Of a DNA stretch of 64,000 nucleotides, positions 43,847 through 54,900 are shown in pieces. Position numbers and translations under genes: made by a program. The stretch comes from Callipepla californica brunnescens (taxonomy: Eukaryota; Chordata; Aves; Galliformes; Odontophoridae): the NCBI GenBank assembly GCA_023055505.1, contig JALIRH010000027.1:198501-262500 (forward strand), in the 5' to 3' direction. Within the stretch, counting starts at the first letter, position 1, and each line of letters opens with the position of its first letter. Under the pieces are notes generated by a model. The model did no database searches. It was not told the DNA's origin and saw only the letters and a list, made by a program, of their open reading frames with translations.

Positions 43847-44118
43847 GTGAGGAGGGGCACAGTGTTCATCTGGGGTGCAATTTTCCACCAGTAGTAACTT
43901 TCTGAATGCCTTTCCCGTTAACTGTGTGGTCTGTAGGCCAGCCTGTCTTTCAGGAGAGCAGAGGTACTGATAAGTGAGGCGAATATCTTGGGGAAAAAAA
44001 TAAAACCCGAGAAGCAAGCAAACCCGTGTGCTTTCATGCCGAAATTCCTGCAACTCCGGTTTCCTCCCTCTCCTGGAGGTAACGAATGCTTTACGAACGT
44101 CGCTCGCCTCCCTCGAAG

Positions 44119-44192
44119 TGGTGGTGTGAGGATGGTCGGACTAGATGATCTTGTAGGTCCTTTCCAACCTAATGTATCTATGAATCTATGAA
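44119..44192 (+). repeat. CR1 LINE 3'-terminal fragment abutting the GRB2 CpG island
   Basis: GGACTAGATGATCTTGTAGG, TCCTTTCCAACCTAATG and the terminal octamer repeat TCTATGAATCTATGAA. It ends about 40 bases before the first NRF1-like site of the GRB2 promoter. Confidence 0.85.
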
Positions 44193-44233
44193 GGGCTCGG
44201 GGGCCGCAATCCAGCCAACCCGCCGGCGCGCGC

Positions 44234-44243
44234 TGCGCATGCG
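44234..44243. promoter_or_regulatory. NRF1-like site
   Basis: TGCGCATGCG, matching the NRF1 consensus core (YGCGCAYGCGCR) over ten bases. Confidence 0.7.
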
Positions 44244-44265
44244 TGAGGGTCACTGCCCGCCTTCC

Positions 44266-44275
44266 GCGCATGCGC
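44266..44275. promoter_or_regulatory. NRF1-like site
   Basis: GCGCATGCGC, a perfect palindromic NRF1 core 32 bases from the previous one, about three helical turns. Confidence 0.75.
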
Positions 44276-44306
44276 CGCATCCGCGGCGAGCGGCTGACAG
44301 AGACGC

Positions 44307-44316
44307 TCTCGCGAGA
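44307..44316. promoter_or_regulatory. TCTCGCGAGA (BANP/CGCG) element
   Basis: An exact ten-base palindrome. In vertebrates it marks strong CpG-island promoters close to the transcription start. The GRB2 start is therefore probably within the next 100 bases or so. Confidence 0.75.
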
Positions 44317-44329
44317 GTTGCTGAGGGGG

Positions 44330-44462
44330 CGGCTGCGGCGGAGCAGGCGGAGGGGGGAGCGGTGGGACGGGGTTGGAGCTCGGGCGGCAAGCGGGGCGGC
44401 GCTGGAGGGGCGAGCGGGCGGCGAGGAGCCTCGGGTGGGGCGGCGGCCCCCAGCGCTGCGCG
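44330..44462 (+). other. GRB2: Probable GRB2 non-coding exon 1 (start approximate)
   Basis: The donor GCGCG followed by GTGAGT has its last exon base at 44462. Two other usable donors follow: after 44523 (CTCCG then GTGAGG) and after 44718 (GAGGCG then GTGAGTAC). Which one is used cannot be told from sequence alone. Confidence 0.5.
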
Positions 44463-44872
44463 GTGAGTGGTGGGGGAGGGGGTGGAGGGCTGGTGCCGGG
44501 CCGCCGATTTCTAACCCGCTCCGGTGAGGAAAAGGCTCCTCCAGCCCAGGCCCGGCTTCCCGGGGCGCTGAGGGGACGCTGAGCGCCGGCGGAGGGCGGC
44601 CCTTTCTGTCGTGGCCTGCGCTCGACGGCGGCTCCGCCTCTCTTCCCCGTGCTCCGCGGGGCTCTCCGCGGTACCGAGGCCGAAGGCCTGAGTCCGAGAC
44701 CTCGGGCTTCCCGAGGCGGTGAGTACTTCGTGGTGAGGCCCTGGCTGGCAGGGCGGCCCGAGCCGCGAGGGCTGGATCGAGATCCTCTGCTCCCCAGAGG
44801 GCTGTCTCCTGCAGGAGCTCGCTCAGGTGCTGCTCGGGGCCGCGGCTGGCCTGCGGGTATGGGTGCGTCTGT

Positions 44873-44910
<38 letters not shown>

Positions 44911-47900
44911 TGGTTCCTGGAACGTGTTTTAAATGTTCTCCGAAAGAGTGTAGTTTCAGGTCACTTCTAAAGGTGAAAAGGTTGCGAGTAGCCTCTAGGT
45001 AGGTAAATGTCCATGCTTTTCTTTCTTTTAAGACCTTTTGGTTCAAGCTCTAAATGGGAGTTTCTAAAGTAGGAATTTTTCCCTTAGCTTTTTCTTTCTT
45101 TTCTGAGCTTCCTCTTTTGAGATTCGGGGTTGATTTTGTGCAGTAAGGCTTAACTTGACAATGTAGTTTCAAATACTCTGTAGAGGACGTGGATACAGTA
45201 TTACTAACACACACGGCATCTGGCTTTAGATAGGGATTTCTTTTTATAACATAAAGTTGTACGTAGTATACTTATATATATACTTAATAACCGGGAGGAT
45301 AATTTGTAGATCAAATATAGCATTAGGGAAGTTCTTTGTTCTAAAAATTATTAAATGCTTTCTGTCGAGAGCCAAAATCAGAAAGGTCCGAGGATCATTA
45401 ATCTCCTTCAAGCACAGCGTTGTTTGTAATCCATTTCTTCACAAGTGTTGGATATTGAGAATTTATGCCCAGTATGACCATTCAGTTATTTTAATCTCTT
45501 ACAGTCAAGTCACATAGTGTTTGAAGTATTTCATAATAACAGAATCTTGTAATATTTAAACTTTCTTTATCCAGTCTAAAATAAGAAAGTAAGAATAAAT
45601 TATTTCTGCTAAGCTAATTTTTTAACTTGATAAAAGTATTTGATCTGGTAAATATTATCTGGTTTTTACTGTAGTGTAGTTTTGTGATTGATATCAGGAT
45701 TTGTTTGACAATACATACTTACAGAAGGTGAAATACCATTTATTACCATGGATGTTCTGGCTTTTTTATGTTGGTAACTTATGTTTTACCTGGTTAGTTT
45801 GTTTTGTTATGTTGTGTTAATTGAAATTTAATTTGAAATCATAAGGGACGTGCACTGATTCTTCTAAGCATTCTTTTGTTTAGAGCTGACACTTAATCTC
45901 TCTGCATGTCTTCCAGATGGTGTATCCACGCGGTTTTCTTTCCAGCACCCTCAGTAATGTTTTGTTCTGTAACAACTGATGAAGCTTAGACTCTGATTCT
46001 TGGCAGAATCTTCTACTGAATGTGTTTTCTTCCTTCCCTCACTTTAGCTTTTCTGTTCCTGGACGTATCAGTCTCCAGCTGAACAGTAAAATGAGAAAAA
46101 CTAACAGTCCTTACCTGCTACTAAAACAAACAAAAAAGTGATTTGTAGGAGCAGTGTAAGAAGCCTACCTTACCCGTGTGTGTTTGGAAATATAACTTTA
46201 AAAGACCATGAGAGTTGTTTCCTGTTGGCTGTAGTGATGAGGTTTCTATTTAACTACTCACATTCCTACCTGAGCTGCAGCATTGTATTGCAAATAAGAG
46301 TGTGCTGTTAGCTGCATCTGCAGCCTTTTCTTCCTCTTCACAATTTTTTTTTAAGGGCAAAACTCAGTGAGGTAAGAGGTGGAAACGCAGTGATATTCTG
46401 AGAAATCTTAGCTGCTTCTCTAATAAGATCATCTGTTAACTCTTGTAATGTGTATTTGCTGTGTTCGTGTTTTGGCTGTGCTTACGTTCTTACCTGTCTT
46501 GTCCTAGCTGAAGTATTTGGAGCTAAGGTACGGTGTGTCCTGTTTCACAGCACCCTGCCAAAAGCGAATGCCTACAGCTGTGCTTCCAGTGGGCAGACCC
46601 CTAGCGCAGGACACTTCCAGAGTAAGCTTACCTTTTTTTCCGTCGTGCAGTGGATTTCTTGTAATAGTTACATGGCTATCTTTAAGCACTTACTGAATAA
46701 GATTAGTAAACAGTAAATGTTTTCTAAGTGAATTCAAGGGAATTCATGTTCCAAGTTTTCCTTTTCTGACATTTGTTGTATATGTATCTTGGTTTAATAG
46801 TTTAGGCCTCCCTAATTTACGTGTAGCTTTTCTTCCTAAATTTCAGCTATTTTATTGCCCAAAGTCATGGTGGTTTGGTTTTTGTTCTATACTGCAGCTG
46901 TTTGCAGTGCTGTTACCTAGAAACGTGACTCCTTAATGTGCTGACAATATATTTGATTATGGTAGTAATACAAGTATGTGTTTTAAGAAAATTGCATGAT
47001 GAATCTCTTTCTGTTGTAACATTGCTAAGCTCAGGAGAATGCCAGTATAGTTCTTGGAAATGCTGCATCAGTTTCTCTTTTAAAAAAAAAACAACTAGGG
47101 GTTCAGTTCCTTCAGTTCAAAAGAAGTGTATTTGAGGTGCTGGCGCAGTGCTGGATAGCAATGTCTGTGTAAAGAAAGGAACACTTACAGTTGGCAGTAG
47201 TTTCTGTCTTTAAATGTGTGTTAAGCCCCTAAGGTATTGTTCAGGTTGTGCAACTTACTTTTATATTCTTTAATTTTGATTGTAGGATTTTCACGCGGTG
47301 TTCCCTTAGCTGATGGTGTTTGCATATGTATATAATGACACGCTTCAAGTGTGCAAGCTGTTTGAAACATTGAAGTGCTTCTGCTAGCTATATCTATTCT
47401 TTAAGAATAAATATAAACTCAGCATTGTTCACCGTGGAACACGCAGGATGCTGACAGTTCGCTTGAACAAGAGTCTTCCGTTGCTTCATATGCAGGCATT
47501 GCACGCTGCGTGCACCTCGGTACTGTAGTAGTGCAGCAAGGTAAGGACCGTTAGTTACAAAGAGAGGCTAGGTTAGGAAGTGGAGATGGCAAACCAAATA
47601 CAGCAGAGGCCTGCGGAGACGAAGTGTTTCTGGTGAAAATAAAGTTATTGCTATTTGGATATGTAAGTGCATATAGAATGGAAGATTGACATGAGGGAAA
47701 ACAGAATATTTTTTAGTACAGAAGTGTTGAAACTGAAGTATTTTAGAATGGTCAAAACGCTGAGAAGAGGATAATGCTTTTTTTGGTTCAAATTATGTGT
47801 CTTGATCCAAGCCTGGATCCTCTGTTTATTTCTGGTAGTTCCAGTAGCGCAAACAGATTGTTTAGTTGTGCTGTTCCTGGTTGTTGACAGCTCTGTCAGT

Positions 47901-49287
47901 GTTACTGGTGTTCTGGTAGCACTGTGTAGAAGTACAAAAGAAAGCCCCAGACGCTATGAATGTGGAGATTTTGCTAAGATGTTTCTGTTGTTGTGGGGTT
48001 TCTTTGTTTGTTTTGTTTTTAAGTATTCTTTCCATTACCTCCTCATTCTGCCTGTTTACTGCAATAGAACTCTTAGCTCTGTTTTTTGCCTCAAGCTTCA
48101 TCATTCTTTATGGATGTGGAGATGAAGATTGGCCAAGCAAATCGTCTGCTTAACTGTGTACCTGTAAGGCAGATTGATGTTTTTTTGCCAAAAGAGTTAT
48201 AACGTTGCCTTTCCATGTAGCACTGCTCTTTCTGGACCTGAGCACAAAAGACTGAATTGGGAGGTGTGTGGGTTAACTGATGTTTGTAAGATCTTTTCTG
48301 TTGTGGAGAGTTATTGATAAGCATCAGCTCTCTCTGCAAGGGAATTTTTGTGATTGTTTTTAACTCACTATCTTTCTTCTTTCAGTTCTGTTCCCTTATC
48401 TGCTATCAAATGAAGCTAGGCTTAGATTAAATCCTTTTCTAACCTGGATCAGGTTCAATATTCAGGTCTTTTTTAGGAGTTTTCGGGTGTTTTTATATGC
48501 AGTGCCAAATTTGGTGTCATTTCTTTGGCACCTTAAGAGATGCTGATCTTAGCACTGTTTTCATGTGCTCCTTCTGGAGGTGTTTATTATTGGTTGACAT
48601 TTTTGTCTGCTGAAGACACTAGAGCTTCAGGAAGGTTGCTTTTATGTTAAACTGAGCCCAAACTGTTTCTTACGTATAATATTGTTTTATGACACTCTGA
48701 TAGACATTTCAATTCCTGTTAAGTGCTCTTAGGGTATTATGTAAGAATATAGGATTTCTGAGTACTCTGTACAGGAATGGAAGTATTCCTTGTCTTGTGC
48801 GACACTCCTCAAAGCGACATAAACGTGTGAATGGAAGAAAATTCAGCTACGAATAGTAAGCTGGGTTTTCCGTTCGGGGAGAGGAGCGCGCTGCCCTCAG
48901 TGGCGCGTCCCGCGCAGCTGGTTTGCCGCCCGCCCGCTCCGCCGCCGCCCCCGCAGGCGAAGCCGTCCCCGGGGCTCTGCCGCCGGCCTCGCCTCGCCTC
49001 GTGGGACGCGGGGCCTCTGTCGGCCGCAGGGCACCGGCGCCTCGCGGGCCTCCGCTGCCGCCCCGGGCTGCCGGCTCCTCCTGGTGCCGCCCCCGGTCGC
49101 CGTCTGCGGGGCCCCATTGGCCGCCGGCCGCGTCAGTCGGAGGAGCCGGGCCTAGGCGAGCGCGGCGGGAGGAAGCAGCGGCCGCTCCGCGCCGGGTGGA
49201 GGGAGCGGCTCTGGGCGCGGCCCCGGCCATCGATCCGGGCCACTTCCCCTAATGGCTCGGCTCTTCCTCCTCCTCTCCCTCCTCTAG
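44463..49287 (+). other. GRB2: GRB2 intron 1
   Basis: Runs from the exon-1 donor to an excellent acceptor (CTCCTCTCCCTCCTCTAG) ending at 49287. Apart from the G37 tract and the second CpG island at its 3' end, I see only AT-rich unique sequence. Confidence 0.55.
44873..44909 (+). repeat. G37 homopolymer in GRB2 intron 1
   Basis: An uninterrupted run of 37 G, about 400 bases downstream of the first candidate exon-1 donor and inside the CpG-rich zone. It can fold as a G-quadruplex in many registers and is prone to length error in sequencing. Confidence 0.9.
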
Positions 49288-49541
<254 letters not shown>

Positions 49542-51782
49542 TAAGGGATTAGGGATTGGTGCTTTTTCCCTGAACTCTTCGACTTCTGTGTGTTCAGTCA
49601 CTTCCTGTCTGTCAGACCTGGCTTTTGCAGGGGACTCGGCAGAGAGTTGCCTGCATTTGGTAGGGTACCCTAGGATTTCCTCAAGCCCAGGCTGGTCAGA
49701 ACAGATGCTGTTTCCTTTCTGTGTTAGGCATGTGTCCCAAAGTCTGTCCTCCTCTCTTCTCAGACTGTGGAAAACTTGAAAACTTAATCTGCAAATAAGC
49801 AGAAGTATGATACAGTGTATCATACAGAGACTCTGTACTGGATTCCCTTCCACAATAGGGTACCCTTTAAAGTTATTGAGATCAGTTTGGTGTTCCTTTC
49901 CTTTGCCTTCTGCCAAGGATTCTGGTGTCAAAAACAATGATTAGATTTTATTCTCAGAAGATAATATTTTAGCACCAGGCTGTCAGATGATGGTGCTGAA
50001 TTTTAACTTCTGACCTGATGAATGCAAGTGAATAGCTTGTGGCTGAATGTTTAATGAACCTGTGCAGATGTAAGTGGATGTTTGAGTGCATTAGGGGAAT
50101 TTTGATCTGTAGTTCTTTCAGTATATCAGAAGCTTTTTAAAACCTAACTTTAAAGGACTTTGAGAAGTAAAGGAATTGCTAAAACTTTATTTAAAATAAC
50201 ATGCAGAACAAGCCCGAAATTGCAGTTGTGGGGAGAGTAAAGCGTGAAGATCTGTAGTAATTTGGCTAGTTTTAAATTTTATTACTACCAATTGGTAAGA
50301 GCTTTTTTGCACCATGTAATGGAGTTCTGTTCAGAGTCGTTACACCATGGTTTTATAAGACGGGCATTTATTTCCAAGTGTGCTACATTTACTATAGAAT
50401 TATTTTAAGATGCCAATTTCTAAAATCTTTTGAGTAAAAACTGCCTTGAGAGGTGCCAGTCTTGCAGATGTATTGCTGTGACTTTGTGTACATTGACGAA
50501 TAACTTCTGCAGGCTTCAATCTGCTTGAAGTTTTTTACCAGGAAAGGGCTTGATTTAGCTACTGTTTTAGGATAAGTTGAAAAAAAGTCCTCTATGTGAA
50601 AACTTGCATTGTTCTTTTAGAGTTGGCATTTGAGTAATGAAATATGGCTTTGTTGGAAGTGCAGTATTGTTGCTGTGTGGCTATTGATAGATAATGGCTG
50701 CAAAAATGTATCCTGCCTTGAAACTGTACTCTTAAAATAATTGCATCTCCTATGTCTTCCACATTCCTGGCCCATAATGGGCCTAAAATCACCTGCTAGA
50801 CCTGCACACCTCAATCCCCACGTTTGTGTAATTACCATATTTCCTTTTGATGCTTTGAAATGTTTGGAACTATCATAACACCAGATTTCTTCTGTGATAA
50901 CCTTACATTTATTTCCTATTTTCAACCACTGCTAACTGCCCTCAGCTTTTGTGGTGCATCTGAAGAAGGACATAGTTGAAGTTAACTTGTAGAAAATGCT
51001 GGCCAGAACGGAAAACATAAAGTAAACCCCATTTCATACTGTTTAAGCTGTGTTCTTCATTAATTTCATCTCGTTTGATATAATTGTTTGAAGTACATGG
51101 AAATAATGTCTTGGGTGAAGTTTGTATTCATTTAGAATTTCTTAAAGTTTCATTTATTATTCTCTAGGAAATAGGGGGAACGTAGATTTTTACACTTCTT
51201 GAAGTTTTGTTTGTACTAAAACTGCTGTGAAGTTATAACATCCTTGAGTCTTGGCTACCTGATGTAATCTCATAGATATAAATTTTGTCACAATAGTAGA
51301 AAGATGCCAGCATGAATGAATGAGTGGTGATTGTTAAATCACAGTAATCGCTGTATTTTTCTGAAGACACAGGAATTTTCTTACTCTAGGTGAGACCTAG
51401 GCAGAGCACTTCTTAGAGCTATGATGAACACTTGTCAGTACTATTATTTTCTTTTATCTTGTATTCTGAAAATACTTAGAAATGTCACATATTTACTCTA
51501 TTGATGAGTAAACTATGATACAGAGATTAGAAATTGCGTGTTACTCAAGATCATCACTAAAGTTAGTGAAAACTGCAAGAGTTTTAGGAATCTTTTTTTA
51601 GCATGCAGTTGTAGTGAAGTTGTGTGGCATGGTAAAGCTCACTGCATAAAACTTCTGTGGTAGACTGTCATTTTTAAAGTCACTTTAAATGCCTTTTGGT
51701 TTGTAGAAATTAATTTTCAGCAGGTATGCCAGATCTGTTTCTTCAGTATTACACTCATGACTGAGAAGTCTCAGGGTATCAC

Positions 51783-51960
51783 AGTCATAGAATTGCCATG
51801 GTTAGAAAAGACCTACGAGGTCATCCAGTCTCCAAAAGTTCTCTCTGAACTGTGTCCCTCAACTCGCTGTCTGAACGTTCTTTAAATACCTCCAGGGCTG
51901 GTGACTCCACCACCTCCCTGAGCAGCCCTCTCCAGCGCTTGACTGCTCATATTCCTCTTG
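51783..51960 (-). repeat. CR1 LINE 3'-end fragment
   Basis: GTCATAGAATTGCCATGG, AAAAGACCTACGAGGTCATC and CCACCTCCCTGAGCAGCC are diverged CR1 3' sequence inside a GRB2 intron. Confidence 0.8.
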
Positions 51961-54900
51961 TAATCGGTTCTATTTATTGTCGGTTCTGCTGCCCTCCAGT
52001 GAGTGAACTGGGAAGAGAAATAAACTTCATGTTGAATTGCTGCTGCACACTTCTGTCTTCAGGTAGCTTTTGCTGAGGTGTGCGTAGTTTCACACATCCA
52101 GTGAAAACTTCTCCAAATCTAGCTATTACCTAGATTACTGGTCTTGATGCAGTAAACTTTATTTTGGAAAGTAACGTTAATTTGATGGGCTGTGTGATGG
52201 CAAGAAATTGTCTATAAAGAGAGATATTATGCCTTAACCACACTGAGTAAAGAACACAATCTATAACCCTTTATTTCCTACTCCTTAAAAATTAATGTTT
52301 CTCTTTGTGCCTAGAGAAGGCAAAGATGCACCCAGTCTGACTTTACCTGATTTCAGCAGATAACGTGGCTGTGGTGTCGTGGTGCCATTATTGCTGCATA
52401 CCAATATATTCTGGGCTTGACTGAACAGCATTTGAACTGTGGTTGTTAGTAATCTTGTGGCAGGATTCCAAAAGTGAGTGAAGATAGTTGACCTTTGACT
52501 TGCGATTGTAAAACAGCTGAGTGAAGAGGAAAAGTGATTGGCCTTTTCTTTGTGGGCAGTATGTCATAAAAGCTGCTCCTGTGCTTTTTGTAACCCTGGC
52601 AGTATGCTGGATCCTTGCACTGGTTTTGTGATTCTGTAGCAGTATGTGGTATTGTCATGAAGGAGATTAAAAACAGCTTGAAAAAAGCTGTCAGTTTTAA
52701 TGTGCTAAATGCTACTTACCTTGCCTTTCCCAGAGGAAAGGAAGGTTGCTGTTTCCTTCTGTGTCCTCTGATTACAGTACAGTGCTGCAGCTCTCAAAAT
52801 CACCATTCTTTCCATGAACTAGAGGCAGCTTCATAAAACTTAGTGTCTGGCATCCTATCAAGTGTGTGAAGATAGTCTGTCTTGTTATTAGCGGCAACTA
52901 AAGCTTGAAGAATTCCTATTTGAAATTTTGTTTACTGGTTTTCACTTTGAGTAGTTAACAGTTGTTGTGGTGCTTTTTCAGTCTTTTCCCCCATTCACTT
53001 GCTGTGTTTGTTGATGTTGAGACTAGGTGACTTCAGTTTCTGTCTATACTTACTACTCAAGTTCTAAGTCCCCCAAACCTTATTGTATTTCTAGCAACTT
53101 CTGGTTTTGGTGGCCCTTGTGCTAACTGGAAAGTATCCAGGCCTAAAGTGTGCTGATGTTTACTGGTGGTTTGGCAGGAGTGAAATGGGAAAAATGGAAA
53201 AATTGTCAGTTACAACCAGCCAAGGCATCTTTTCTCTATTCTTCCTGTATCTAATCTGAAGTGTAAAGTTTAATATGATGGCACTCAGCTAACTATTTCT
53301 GAAATGGTAGTATGAAATAACTAATTATACTGATGAATATCTTGAGTGTTAGAATTGCTTAAAACAATAAAATAAAATAGACCACGACAGTTTCCTCTTT
53401 TTCCTTCTTCTTTCCCAGAGCTGGGGCGTAGCTGGGAAGTGATCTTTTGAAGAAGTGAATAAGTTCTGGTTTTCAGTGGTTGTCGGCATAATTCAATAGT
53501 ACTTACTGGCTGTTCTTAAGTAAAACTGTTTGAGTGACGTTTTAACCGAAGAGACTTTTATCATCTTTGATTCTGAGGTTTTCACTTTTGTGTGACGCAG
53601 ACGGGCTTTCCTGGTTCCCCGGAGTTCTGATTTTAATCATTTGATAGTACCACTCGGCAAAACCAAGGTTTCTTTTCCTACTCTGAATGTATGTTTGATA
53701 GTCACCAAAGGTTCTGTTCACATGGTTGTTTACCACCTGACTTATTTTACTCTTGCATGCTGTGTGCTACCTGAAGCCTTTTGGAGCTTCTGGCATTGAA
53801 TGTCAGATGAGGCACTGATTAAAGCTAGTGGCCAATTTGGTTTATTTAGTTATATTGACTTAATATGTATTGCATTCTGTTATAATAAGAGGGAATTATG
53901 CTCGTTTGAAGTTCCGGCTGCTTTTTACCAGTTTAATGGAAGTGCTGTTATTACAGTTTGTCTATGAGATCCAGGTTTTGATGTGACTTATGTCACAGTC
54001 TGCTGAAAGGTGTTTGTGTACACTTACTTGAATTACTCGTTCCACGTGCATGCCAAGCTGCAGTGTGATGCTTTTCCATTTATTTTTAATTTATTGGCAA
54101 CATAAAAATGTCCCTCCTGTTCGATTCAGTAGTATTTCTCTCACTGTGATTGTTTGAGTGTCTGAGAACTTGAGACCAATACAATTCTGACAGGCATCTC
54201 AAGTATTGATGACCTGACTTTGATCATTTTATTCGTTGAAAATAGTAAAAGCTTGATTTCAGTGGAAGAAGAAAAGAGGAGTTATGACTTCTGGTGGCAT
54301 GTAAAAAAGGTTGAGTGTGTCACGAATGTAGTATTCATGCCTCTGGTTCATGTTCACAGCCCTGTTAATTGTGGGAAGGAATAGGATGCTGTTGTAAAAT
54401 TTAGCTTTTCTGATTTCTTTATAGAATCACTGAGATTCCAACTAAGCAAGGGGAAACAGGGAACACAATCTGTGTACAACTAAGCCTAATGTAAATGGTG
54501 AACCATATGTCTCCTTCATAAGATCCCTTGTGCCTAAATTATCGCTGGCAGGTGACTGTATACCAGAAATCAGTGACTATAGCCTAAAAATGTTCTGGGC
54601 AGAACTAATTCTGTTAGTTTGAAATGGAATTAAAGTTCAGCGTTAGTCTACTAACAACACTTAGAATCTCACACTGAGCAAAAAGCAAGTGGTATATTGT
54701 AAAATTCATTATGTTTAGTAATTAATCTAAACTAGAAGAACTATTAAAGGCAACATTATAGTATATTTTCACAATTACTATGAGACTGGACTTCTATATT
54801 GTTTTAAGGTTATTATACTGATGCTGTCAGTTTTCCATACTTGCTGGTTGCCTCTGAATGAAAATCCTTGCTAAATGGTTAATGCTTTTAGAAGCTTTGA

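Larger units (their letters stand above)
39600..44118. other. Spacer between the TMEM94 and GRB2 promoters
   Basis: About 4.5 kb between the two divergent CpG islands. I see no known gene. It contains candidate + strand exons at 40947-41266, 41358-41413 and 43764-43846, a T run ending in CAG at about 40946, an A15 run at 41576-41590, and an AATAAA at 41684-41689. Confidence 0.6.
44200..44880 (+). promoter_or_regulatory. GRB2: GRB2 CpG-island promoter
   Basis: A very CpG-dense segment upstream of the GRB2 coding exon. It holds two NRF1-type palindromes (44234-44243 and 44266-44275) and the TCTCGCGAGA element at 44307-44316, the motif bound by BANP at CpG-island promoters. No TATA box is visible, as usual for this class. 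Confidence 0.8.

Noticed and set aside
44186..45046. A 286-codon open frame on the - strand over the GRB2 island, with a poly-proline run
   Set aside because: The proline run is just the G37 tract read in reverse. The frame is antisense to the promoter and has no start or splice context.
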